Source: JAXHUH01 sp034211175
GTDB taxonomy: Bacteria; Actinomycetota; Acidimicrobiia; Acidimicrobiales; CAIXPF01
Length of the DNA stretch: 33,717 bases
Direction of reading: 5' to 3'
Assembly (NCBI GenBank): GCA_034211175.1
Contig: JAXHUH010000058.1
Coordinates: 1-33,717, forward strand
Shown: positions 1-7,142 of the stretch, piece after piece
How the letters are laid out: every line of letters begins with the position of its first letter
Numbering within the stretch: the stretch's first letter is position 1
Notes under the pieces: model-generated
Told to the model about the DNA's origin: nothing
Databases searched by the model: none
What the model saw: the letters and a program-made list of their open reading frames with translations, nothing else
Translations under genes and position numbers: made by a program

Positions 1-31
1 GGCCCGGGCCCGGCCACCGGGGGTCACCGGA

Positions 32-175
32 TCAGCGCCAGGCGAAACCCTGGTTGCGCAGAACGGCGTGGTTGCTGCTGTGGGCAGCGATCGTGGCGCT
101 CCTGGCCTGGAGCTTCACGGCCACGTCGGTGGGCTCGGCGGCCTCTTCCTTCGGGGTGTTGTCACGGTCGGACAC
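32..175 (-). CDS. 47-residue peptide, possible RiPP or metallophore precursor
   Basis: Unrecognised small protein read from a GTG at 175-173. The start is decided by a near-perfect ribosome binding site (AGGAGGTGA) a few bases upstream; a longer ATG reading from 241 lacks such a site. Codons are almost all G/C at the third position, as in a real gene here. The N-terminal half is acidic and hydrophilic (SDRDNTPKEEAAEPTD). The C-terminal half (AAHSSNHAVLRNQGFAWR) has two His, two Ser and an aromatic-basic Trp-Arg end. There is no Cys, signal peptide or membrane segment. It is the last visible gene after two exporter-fold ABC genes on the same strand, separated by 113 bp with two hairpins. A leader-core layout beside an ABC exporter is what RiPP precursors or scaffold peptides look like, but no modification enzyme is visible before the window edge. 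It could equally be a small regulatory or structural protein. The gene is likely real; the function is unknown. Confidence 0.7.
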   Translation of the reverse strand: MSDRDNTPKEEAAEPTDVAVKLQARSATIAAHSSNHAVLRNQGFAWR

Positions 176-218
176 GGTGGTCACCTCCTCTCGCGTTGGT
201 CGCGGCGGGTTCCGCGCC

Positions 219-248
219 CGCCGGTGCTCCTTCGGCGGCACACCGGCG
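219..248 (-). other. Inverted repeat upstream of the peptide gene
   Basis: Perfect 8-bp arms (CGCCGGTG and CACCGGCG) enclose a 14-nt loop in the gap between the ABC transporter stop and the peptide ribosome binding site. It lies about 30 bp before the Shine-Dalgarno sequence. It could act as an RNA-processing or stabilising stem for the peptide message. Confidence 0.5.
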
Positions 249-269
249 GGTCACGGCTCGTCGGGCCGG

Positions 270-288
270 GCGGGCGCAGCGCGCCCGC
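270..288 (-). terminator. GC hairpin directly after the ABC transporter stop
   Basis: Perfect 8-bp stem (GCGGGCGC, loop GCT, GCGCCCGC) beginning immediately after the TGA of the upstream ABC gene. There is no T-run, as is common for actinobacterial terminators. It probably reduces read-through into, or separates the abundance of, the downstream peptide message. Confidence 0.55.
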
Positions 289-2064
289 TCAGACCACGAT
301 CTGGTGGTGGACGAGGGCCCGGTACCGCTCGGAGCGCTCGAGCAGCTCGTCGTGGGTTCCGGTGTCGGCCACCCGTCCGTGCTCGAGCACGACGACGCGG
401 TCGGCGGTGCGGATCGTCGACAGGCGGTGGGCGATGACGAGCGAGGTGCGTCCCCGCCGGGCGGCGGCCATGCCCTCGCGCAGCGCGCGCTCGCTGAGCG
501 CGTCGAGCATCGAGGCCGACTCGTCGAGGATCAGGATCGGGGCGTCGCGCAGCAGGGCGCGGGCGATGGCGAGGCGCTGGCGCTCCCCGCCCGACAACCG
601 GGCGCCGCGCTCGCCGACGACGGTGTCGAGGCCGTCCTCGAGCCCGTCGACGAAGCCCGCCTGGGCGACGCCGATCGCGTCGCGCACCTGCTCGTCGGAC
701 GCGTGGTCGACCCCGAGGCGGAGGTTGTCGGACACGCTCTCGTGGAACAGGTACACGTCCTGGGGGACGTAGGCGACCAGGTCGCGCAGCGCCTCGAGCG
801 TGAGCGTGCGCACGTCGCGACCGCCGACGGTGATGCGGCCGGCCTCGATGTCCCAGAACCGCACCAGCAGGTGGGCACACGTCGACTTGCCGGCGCCCGA
901 GTGGCCGACGAGCGCCACGGTCTCCCCGGGGGCGACGGTGAACGACACGTCCTCCACGGCCGGCGAGCGGTCCTGCGTGTACCGGAAGGTCACCCCCTCG
1001 AACGCCACGGACGGCTGCTCCACGGACGTGGCGTCGAGGACGCCGTCGTCGGCGACCGCGGTCGGTTGGACCAGCAGCTCGAACACCCGGTCGGCGGCCG
1101 CGGTCGTGACGCCCCACAGCCGCGTCGCCCCGAGGAGGGTGATGATCGGGGCGAACGCCCCGCCGGCGAGGACCACGGCGACCGGGAACGACACGAGGTC
1201 GAGCCGCCCGTCGCTCGCGAGGCGGGCGCCGACGACGATCGCGCAGAGCACACCGCCGGCGGTGAGCACGTTGGCCGCCGCGGCCTCGATGCCCGCCCGG
1301 CGGCCCTGGCGGAGCTGGGCCCGGGCCAGCGCCGTCGAGCCCGCGTCGACCGCGGCCAGGCGCTCGGCGCCCCGCCCGAACGACACGACGTCGCGCAGGC
1401 CCTGGACCGAGTCGATGACCTCGGTGTTGACCTCGGCGGTCACCCGGCGCAGCTCGGCACCCTGGCGGGCGGCGAGGGCCCGCAACCACAGCGGGATGGT
1501 CGCGGCGGCGACGAGCCACGGCACGACCACCAGCGCCACGAGCGGCGAGACGAGCGCAAGGGCGACCACCACGATCGGTGGGAGGATCACGGCCACCATC
1601 ACGTAGATGAGGGTGTGGGCGTAGAACATCTCCATGCCCTCGCTGTCCGCCATGGCGCGGGCGACGAGGTCGCCCGAACGGCGACGGGCCGTGCCCCCGG
1701 GGGCGATCCGGTCGAACGCCCGGAACAGCCAGTGGCGGACCTCGGCGAGGATCCGGAACGCCAGCTCGTGGGACAGCCAGGCCTCGAGCCACGAGCACGC
1801 CGCCCGGACGAGCACCACGACCGCGAGCAGCCCGACGCGGGGCCACAGCCACGACGCGCCCTGCCCGTCGATGGCGGAGGCGACGATCCAGGCCGCCAGC
1901 GCGCCGGCCGTGACCTGCAGGCCCTGGTTGGCGACCCCGGCGGCGACCGAGGTGATGAACGGCCGGCGGTAGCCGCCGAGGATCGACACCATCCCCCGCC
2001 GGCCCCGGCCGGCGGCGGTGTCGAGATCGACGACCCCGGGCTCCCAGGTGGCCGCAGCGGTCAT
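289..2064 (-). CDS. Exporter-fold ABC transporter, fused membrane and ATPase domains (second half of heterodimer)
   Basis: A 591-residue half-transporter. Residues 25-310 form a six-helix type-1 exporter membrane domain, and residues 350-591 are the nucleotide-binding domain. Visible ATPase motifs are Walker A GHSGAGKST (387-395), Q-loop YVPQD, signature LSGGERQR (490-497), Walker B with D514-E515, and H-loop His546, so the site looks catalytically complete. Its ATG overlaps the stop of the preceding ABC gene by 4 bp (ATGA), which argues for co-translation and a heterodimer. Family knowledge: such pairs include CydDC (thiol/heme export) and IrtAB (exporter-fold siderophore importer). Divergent siderophore-type importer genes favour a metal-chelate role, but export of the nearby peptide's product is equally possible. 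The substrate cannot be read from sequence. Confidence 0.93.
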   Translation of the reverse strand: MTAAATWEPGVVDLDTAAGRGRRGMVSILGGYRRPFITSVAAGVANQGLQVTAGALAAWIVASAIDGQGASWLWPRVGLLAVVVLVRAACSWLEAWLSHELAFRILAEVRHWLFRAFDRIAPGGTARRRSGDLVARAMADSEGMEMFYAHTLIYVMVAVILPPIVVVALALVSPLVALVVVPWLVAAATIPLWLRALAARQGAELRRVTAEVNTEVIDSVQGLRDVVSFGRGAERLAAVDAGSTALARAQLRQGRRAGIEAAAANVLTAGGVLCAIVVGARLASDGRLDLVSFPVAVVLAGGAFAPIITLLGATRLWGVTTAAADRVFELLVQPTAVADDGVLDATSVEQPSVAFEGVTFRYTQDRSPAVEDVSFTVAPGETVALVGHSGAGKSTCAHLLVRFWDIEAGRITVGGRDVRTLTLEALRDLVAYVPQDVYLFHESVSDNLRLGVDHASDEQVRDAIGVAQAGFVDGLEDGLDTVVGERGARLSGGERQRLAIARALLRDAPILILDESASMLDALSERALREGMAAARRGRTSLVIAHRLSTIRTADRVVVLEHGRVADTGTHDELLERSERYRALVHHQIVV

Positions 2065-3788
2065 GCCGACCTCTGGGCGGCGACGAGCTCGGCGTAGCGG
2101 CCGCCGGAGGCGAGCAGCTCGGCACCGCCACCGACCTCCGCGAGGTGGCCGCCGTCGAGCACGAGGACCTGGTCGGCGGCGGCGATCGTCGACAGTCGAT
2201 GGGCGATGACCAGCACGGTGCGTCCTTCGCTGATGCGGCCGAGGGCGGCCTGGATGTGGGCCTCGTTCTCGCCGTCGACGCTGGAGGTCGCCTCGTCGAG
2301 CACGAGGATCGGCGCGTCGGCCAGCAACGCCCGGGCGATGGCCACCCGCTGGCGCTCGCCGCCGGACAGGGTGCTCCCCCGCTCACCGACTGGCGCGTCG
2401 AGCCCGCCGGGCAGGCGGTCGATCAGCTCGGTGGCGCCGGCCGCGTCGATCGCGTCGGCGAGCTCCGCATCGGTGGCGCCCGGCCGGGCGACCAGGAGGT
2501 TCTCGCGGATCGTCCCGGCGAAGAGGTAGATGTCCTGGGACACGATCGTCGTGAGTGATCGCACGTCGGCGAGGCGCATGTCGGCGACGTCGATCCCACC
2601 GATGCGCACGGCGCCCTCGTCGGGGTCGAAGAGCCGCAGCAGCAGGTTGACCAACGTGCTCTTGCCGGACCCGGAGCGCCCGACGACCGCGGTCGTCCGT
2701 CCCCCCGGCGCCACGGCGGACAGGCCGGTGAGCGCGGCCGACGCCGCCGCGGGGTAGGTGAAGGTGACGTCGTCGAACACGATGTCGGGCCGCTGATCGG
2801 TGGGCGGCGCCACCGGCTCGTCGGGGTCGGTGACCAGCGGCTCGGCGTCGAGGAGCTCGAAGATCCCCCCGGCGGCGGCCATGCCGTAGAAGCCCTCGTG
2901 CCAGTAGTTCTGCAGCTCGACGAGGGGCTTGAAGCACTCGCCGGCCAGGAACAGGACGAGCAGGAGCTCGCCCGCGCTCAACGACCCTCCCGCGAAGCGC
3001 AGCGCCCCGAACGCGGCCGCCATGGCGGTGCCGACCCCGAACACCGTGGCGGTCACGACGTAGATCCCGAGCGACGAGCGCAGGTTGGCGATCGTCGCCC
3101 GGTACAGGTCGGCGGAGTCGGCCTGGATGGCCCGGCCGCGCCGGTCGGAGGCGTTCAGCAGCTTGAGCGTGGTGATGCCCTGGAGTGCGTCGAGCATGCG
3201 GGCCGACAGGTGCTCGTACGCATCCCAGTGGCGCTGCCCGGTCCGCCCCAGCGTCCGGGTCCACATGGGGCGGGCGAGCGGCACGAGGGCGCACGACACG
3301 ACGACCACCGCGCCGACCACCGGGTCGAGGGCGACGAGGAAGCCGGCCAGCGCGAGCGGGGCGGCGACCGCCACCACGGCCTGGGGGAGGTAGAAGCCGA
3401 CGTAGGCCTGGAGGGCCTCGACCCCGTCGACCACGGTCGCCTGGACCTTGCCCGTGCCGCGGGTGGCGGCGTAGCCGGGCCCGAGGTCCAACAGCTTGGC
3501 GTAGAGGCGGTGGCGCAGGCCCGCCTTCACCTTGGCCGACGCCCAGTGGGCGGCCAGGTCCCGGAACCACAGCAGTGCGCTCCGGGCAACGACCAGCGCC
3601 GCGATCACCGCGACCAGCCCGGTGAGCTCGTCGGCCGACGCACCCTCGAGCACGTCCCGAACGATCAGGCCGGTGGCGAGACCCTGGCCGATCGAGCACG
3701 CGGCCGCGCCGAGGCCGGCGGCGAGCGTGAGCCCGACCCGGCCGGGCGCCTCCCGGGCCAGCCCGGCGAGCCGCCGCTGCACCATCAT
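2061..3788 (-). CDS. CydD/IrtA-like exporter-fold ABC transporter (first half of heterodimer)
   Basis: 575 residues from the ATG at 3788-3786, preceded by GAAGGA 9 nt upstream. The reading frame stays open to 3995, but that extra 69-residue extension is Arg/Cys-rich and lies over the divergent promoter, so the internal ATG is preferred. The membrane domain spans about 15-310 and carries the CydD-style stretch VEALQAYVGFYLPQ (about 123-136). The ATPase domain has Walker A GRSGSGKST (370-378), signature LSGGERQR (474-481), Walker B D498-E499 and H530, all intact. It is translationally coupled (ATGA) to the next ABC gene, forming a two-gene transporter operon that continues to the small peptide gene. 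CydD-like sequence alone does not prove cytochrome bd assembly: no cydAB is present, and the divergent neighbours are a metal-chelate importer. Confidence 0.9.
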   Translation of the reverse strand: MMVQRRLAGLAREAPGRVGLTLAAGLGAAACSIGQGLATGLIVRDVLEGASADELTGLVAVIAALVVARSALLWFRDLAAHWASAKVKAGLRHRLYAKLLDLGPGYAATRGTGKVQATVVDGVEALQAYVGFYLPQAVVAVAAPLALAGFLVALDPVVGAVVVVSCALVPLARPMWTRTLGRTGQRHWDAYEHLSARMLDALQGITTLKLLNASDRRGRAIQADSADLYRATIANLRSSLGIYVVTATVFGVGTAMAAAFGALRFAGGSLSAGELLLVLFLAGECFKPLVELQNYWHEGFYGMAAAGGIFELLDAEPLVTDPDEPVAPPTDQRPDIVFDDVTFTYPAAASAALTGLSAVAPGGRTTAVVGRSGSGKSTLVNLLLRLFDPDEGAVRIGGIDVADMRLADVRSLTTIVSQDIYLFAGTIRENLLVARPGATDAELADAIDAAGATELIDRLPGGLDAPVGERGSTLSGGERQRVAIARALLADAPILVLDEATSSVDGENEAHIQAALGRISEGRTVLVIAHRLSTIAAADQVLVLDGGHLAEVGGGAELLASGGRYAELVAAQRSA

Positions 3789-3888
3789 CCGCGTTCGTCC
3801 TTCACGAGACTCCCGTTGGTCGCACGAGCACTCGGGGGCCGGACACGACGCTGTGCGCCGACGTCGACACGCTCCCGACTCGAAAGTG

Positions 3889-3899
3889 GGAACCATTCC
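3889..3899. promoter_or_regulatory. Palindrome GGAACCATTCC in divergent promoter region
   Basis: The 207-bp gap between the divergent ABC exporter pair and the FecB-type lipoprotein contains one clear short palindrome, GGAA-CCA-TTCC, in the least GC-rich part of the gap. Its position suits a shared operator for both transcripts. It does not match the IdeR/DtxR or Fur consensus, so the regulator is unknown. Confidence 0.3.
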
Positions 3900-3995
3900 T
3901 AGTAGCTTGGACCTCTGCCCGCAAGGCCCTCGCGGCGCAGCACGCGTCGCCGCACGGTCCGGACGCACAGAGACAGACAGAGCACAGGAGGTCAC

Positions 3996-5087
3996 GTGCG
4001 CCGCACGCCCCAGCTACTCGCCGCCCTCACCCTCGGCCTCGCCCTCGTCGCGTGCGGCGGTGACGATGACGACGCCGAATCGGCATCCACCACCGACTCG
4101 GCCGCGTCGGCCGAGAGCACGACCACGACCGCCGCCGAGGACACAGCCGAGACCGACGACACCTCCGACGCCGAATCCGACGCCGATGCCGATGCCGATG
4201 CAGGTGCGGCCGGGCCGGTGACGGTCGAGCTGTGCGGCCGGGAGTGGACCTACGCCGAGCCCCCGCAGCGCATCGTCACCACCGACACCCCGATGCTCGA
4301 CCTGGCCCTGATGATGGGCCTCGGCGACCGCGTCGTCGGCTACTTCGGTTCGGTCGACAACCTCGACCCGGCCGTCCAGGACGAGGCCGCGGGGCTGGAG
4401 CGCCTCGGCGACAACTGGCCCTACCCCACGCTGGAGGCGATCCTCGCCGGCGAGCCGGACCTGGTCATGAGCTACGGCTACAACGCCGAGGCCGGGTTCA
4501 CGGCCGAGCGCCTCCAGGAGGAGGGCATCGGCAACTTCACGATCTCCGAGGGCTGCGAGGACTTCACCGGCACGTCGACCATCGACAGCTACTACGAGGA
4601 CGTGCGCACGTTCGCCGAGATCGTCGCCGCGCCCGACGCCGCCGACGAGCTCATCGCCGGCTGGCAGGACCGGGTCGACGCGGTGGTCGACGGCGTCCCC
4701 GAGGGTGAGCCGGTGCGGGTGCTCAACACCGGCAGCGGGGACCCGGCGGCGCCGTTCGTCAGCGGCAACCGGGCCGTGGCCCACGACCTCATCGAGACCG
4801 CGGGCGGCGCCGACGTGTTCGGCGACACCGACGAGGTGTACCTCAGCCCGACGTGGGAGGAGGTCGTCGCCCGTGACCCGCAGCTGATCGTGGAGTCCTC
4901 CGGCTTCGGGCAGGAGGGCCTCGACGCGGTGATCGCCCACCTCGAGTCGAACCCGGCCCTGTCGTCGATGGCCGCGGTCACCCGGGGCAACTTCGTGTCG
5001 ATGCGGTACGAGGAGGGCGTGCCCGGCCCGCAGATGTTCACCGGGCTCGAGATCCTCGCCACCGCGGTCGCCGACGCCGCCGGGTGA
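3996..5087 (+). CDS. Metal-chelate (siderophore-type) substrate-binding lipoprotein
   Basis: 363-residue FecB/BtuF-type solute-binding protein. It starts at GTG 3996 with AGGAGGT close upstream. A lipoprotein signal peptide ends at LALVAC with lipid-modified Cys20. Then comes an Asp/Glu/Ser/Thr-rich linker (about 21-72, including a DADADADA run from GCCGAT codon repeats), then the two-lobed Peripla_BP_2 domain with RIVTTDTPMLDLALMMGLGDRVVGYFG and WPYPTLEAILAGEPDLVMSYGY. It captures a metal chelate outside the membrane and hands it to the permease encoded next, whose start overlaps this stop by 4 bp. Iron-siderophore is the commonest ligand for this group; heme or cobalamin are alternatives. 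No cobalamin riboswitch box is visible upstream. Confidence 0.9.
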   Translation: MRRTPQLLAALTLGLALVACGGDDDDAESASTTDSAASAESTTTTAAEDTAETDDTSDAESDADADADAGAAGPVTVELCGREWTYAEPPQRIVTTDTPMLDLALMMGLGDRVVGYFGSVDNLDPAVQDEAAGLERLGDNWPYPTLEAILAGEPDLVMSYGYNAEAGFTAERLQEEGIGNFTISEGCEDFTGTSTIDSYYEDVRTFAEIVAAPDAADELIAGWQDRVDAVVDGVPEGEPVRVLNTGSGDPAAPFVSGNRAVAHDLIETAGGADVFGDTDEVYLSPTWEEVVARDPQLIVESSGFGQEGLDAVIAHLESNPALSSMAAVTRGNFVSMRYEEGVPGPQMFTGLEILATAVADAAG

Positions 5088-6205
5088 CGACGGTCGAGAC
5101 GGGGGCCGACGAGCGCACGTCGACCGACGCCACCAGCGCCGGGCGGCGCGCCGACGAGCCCGGGAGGCCCTCCCCCCGAGGGACCAGGACGGCGGTTGCG
5201 GCCGCCGTCCTGGTCGGTGCACTGGTCATGGTGCTGACGATCGCGGCCATGGCCGGCTCGACGGCGATCGCACCGGGCGACGTCTGGCGCATCATCGGTG
5301 CGCACACGCTCCCGTGGGACGTCTCGACCGAGGGGATCGCGACGAGTCACGACTCGATCGTGTGGGGCATCCGCCTCCCCCGCGCCGTGCTGGCCGCGGT
5401 CGTCGGCGCCACCCTGGCCGTGGTCGGCGCCGCGCTCCAGGGCATCGTGCGCAACCCGCTCGCCGACCCGGCCGTGCTCGGCGGCTCGTCGGGCGCGGCG
5501 GTCGGCGCCATCATCGTGCTCATCGCCGGTGTCACGCCGTTCGGGACGTGGTCGCTCATGGTCGCGGCGTTCGTGGGCAGCACCCTCGGCTACGCGCTCA
5601 CCCTCACGCTCGCGTCGCGCACCGGCATGCTCTCGCCCGTTCGCCTCATCCTCGCCGGCGTCGCGGTCAGCTACCTGCTCTCGGCCGTCGCGAACCTGCT
5701 CGTGGCGACCGCCGACAACCCCAACGAGGTGCGGTCGGTCGTGTTCTGGCAGCTCGGCTCGACCGCGAGCGCGCAGTGGCGCACGGTGGTCGCCCCCGCC
5801 GTGCTCCTCGTCGCCGGCACGGCCGTGCTGCTGCTGCGGGCCCGGGTCCTGAACGCGCTCCTGGTCGGCGACGAGACCGCCGCCTCGCTCGGGGTCCGCC
5901 CCGACCGCGTGCGACGCCAGCTCATCGTGGTCGTCGCGCTGCTGACGGCCGCCGCGGTGGCGTTGTGCGGCACGATCGCGTTCGTCGGGCTCGTCGTCCC
6001 CCACGCGGTGCGCCTGGTGACGGGCAGCGACCACACGCGGGTGCTGCCGCTGTCCGCCCTGTGCGGCGCGGTGTTCCTGGCCGCCGCCGACATCGCGGCC
6101 CGCCTGGTCCTCGAGCCCCAGGAGCTGCCGATCGGCGTGGTGACGGCGCTGATCGGTGCACCGGTGTTCTGCGTGCTCGTCCGCCGACCGCTGCGGGACC
6201 TGTGA
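5084..6205 (+). CDS. FecCD-family ABC permease
   Basis: 373-residue polytopic permease of the BtuC/FecCD family. The GTG start overlaps the previous stop (GTGA). The first ~38 residues are hydrophilic. About ten hydrophobic segments follow, with the family hallmarks RLPRAVLAAVVGATLAVVGA, LQGIVRNPLADPAVLGGSSGA, LILAGVAVSYLLSAV, ASLGVRPDRVRR (ATPase-coupling loop) and a final GLVVPHAVRLVTGSDHTRVLPLSALCGAVFL block. It acts as a homodimer with the binding protein upstream and the ATPase downstream, which overlaps it by one base (TGATG). It is a complete, ordinary member of its family; the substrate is set by the binding protein. Confidence 0.93.
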   Translation: MTTVETGADERTSTDATSAGRRADEPGRPSPRGTRTAVAAAVLVGALVMVLTIAAMAGSTAIAPGDVWRIIGAHTLPWDVSTEGIATSHDSIVWGIRLPRAVLAAVVGATLAVVGAALQGIVRNPLADPAVLGGSSGAAVGAIIVLIAGVTPFGTWSLMVAAFVGSTLGYALTLTLASRTGMLSPVRLILAGVAVSYLLSAVANLLVATADNPNEVRSVVFWQLGSTASAQWRTVVAPAVLLVAGTAVLLLRARVLNALLVGDETAASLGVRPDRVRRQLIVVVALLTAAAVALCGTIAFVGLVVPHAVRLVTGSDHTRVLPLSALCGAVFLAAADIAARLVLEPQELPIGVVTALIGAPVFCVLVRRPLRDL

Positions 6206-7035
6206 TGGACGTGCGCATCGGCGGCGTCGCCGTCGAGCTCGGCGGCTGGCGGGCGTGCGACGACGTCACGATCGACGTGCCCTCGGGGTCGTTCACCGTG
6301 CTCGTCGGGCCCAACGGCGCCGGCAAGTCGACGCTGCTGCGCTGCATCTACCGGGCGCTGCGCCCGGCGGCCGGTGCGGTCCTGGTCGGCGGCGACGACG
6401 TGTGGGCGCTCGCAGGTCGCGACGCCGGGCGCCGCGTCGCCGCGGTCGTCCAGGAGGGCGCGGCCGGGTTCGACCTGACCGTGCGCGAGCTCGTGTCGCT
6501 GGGCCGCCTCCCCCACCGCCGCTCGTGGGAGCGCCTCCGCGACGACGACCGCGCCGTGGTCGACGATGCGCTCGGACGGGTCGGGCTCGACCCGATGGCC
6601 GATCGGGCGGTCACGACGCTGTCGGGCGGGGAGCGCCAGCGGGCGCTGATCGCCCGGGCCCTGGCCCAGCAGGCGTCGGTCCTGGTCCTCGACGAGCCGA
6701 CCAACCACCTCGACATCCGCCATCAGCTCGAGACGCTGGAGCTGGTGCGCGACCTGGAGATCACCACGATCGCCGCGCTCCACGACCTCGCGCTCGCCGA
6801 CCGGTACGCCGACCGCGTCGTCGTCCTCGACCGGGGCCGCGTCGTGACCGACGGCCCGCCCGCCGCCGCCCTCGACCGGCACACGATCGCCGAGGTGTTC
6901 GGCCTGCACGCCGAGGTCGTGGAGGCCGAAGCCGGCGAGCGGACCCTGGTCCTGCGCCTCCCGCCGGCCGTCTCGGCGCCGTCCGCGCCGCCCGGGGTGA
7001 ACGGCGAACGACGCGGGGCCGCCGATCCCAGCTGA
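6205..7035 (+). CDS. FecE/FhuC-type ABC importer ATPase
   Basis: 276-residue stand-alone ATPase beginning at the ATG inside the TGATG junction with the permease. Walker A GPNGAGKST lies at 35-43, signature LSGGERQR at 139-146, and Walker B VLVLDEP with D163-E164 followed by TNHLD, the pattern typical of iron-chelate importers. The H-loop is in AALHDLALADRYADRVVVLDRGRV. It completes the three-gene importer. The C-terminal ~30 residues are Pro/Ala-rich and dispensable-looking. The gene is followed by a 107-bp promoter region for the oxygenase gene. Confidence 0.93.
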   Translation: MDVRIGGVAVELGGWRACDDVTIDVPSGSFTVLVGPNGAGKSTLLRCIYRALRPAAGAVLVGGDDVWALAGRDAGRRVAAVVQEGAAGFDLTVRELVSLGRLPHRRSWERLRDDDRAVVDDALGRVGLDPMADRAVTTLSGGERQRALIARALAQQASVLVLDEPTNHLDIRHQLETLELVRDLEITTIAALHDLALADRYADRVVVLDRGRVVTDGPPAAALDRHTIAEVFGLHAEVVEAEAGERTLVLRLPPAVSAPSAPPGVNGERRGAADPS

Positions 7036-7073
7036 CGTCCCATCGTCGACGGTCCTAGTCCGTTCACCCTCCC

Positions 7074-7091
7074 GGTATCTTTTATACGCAG
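7074..7091 (+). promoter_or_regulatory. Promoter/operator motif before the Rieske gene
   Basis: An AT-rich 18-mer, GGTATCTTTTATACGCAG, with GTAT/ATAC symmetric arms. It lies about 50 bp upstream of the Rieske oxygenase ATG. Its right half (ATACGCAG) and spaced A.T..TT positions recur upstream of the amidohydrolase gene at 10481-10500 in the same orientation relative to the gene (13 of 18 positions equal). It could be a GntR operator or a shared promoter core. Confidence 0.4.
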
Positions 7092-7142
7092 CATTGGTGA
7101 GAGGATCGTCGGGTACCACGACGCCCGGAGGGACGGCACCGC

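Noticed and set aside
251..2386. Long alternative minus-strand frame across both ABC transporter genes
   Set aside because: Arg/Pro/Gly-rich frame-shifted reading of the transporters; the true frame has all ATPase motifs.
2061..3995. cydD/cydC assignment for the ABC pair
   Set aside because: Motifs resemble CydD, but no cydAB is present and the second half shows no clear CydC hallmark, so the symbols were not used.
3789..3995. Cobalamin riboswitch or IdeR box in the importer promoter
   Set aside because: No B12-box-like GCCACTG segment and no TTAGGTTAGGCTAACC-like palindrome could be found.
4180..4201. GCCGAT tandem repeat as a possible phase-variable tract
   Set aside because: The unit is 6 bp, so changes stay in frame and only alter the acidic linker length of a lipoprotein.
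4592..6034. Antisense frame over the binding protein and permease genes
   Set aside because: His/Arg/Asp-rich low-complexity shadow without ribosome binding site or motif.
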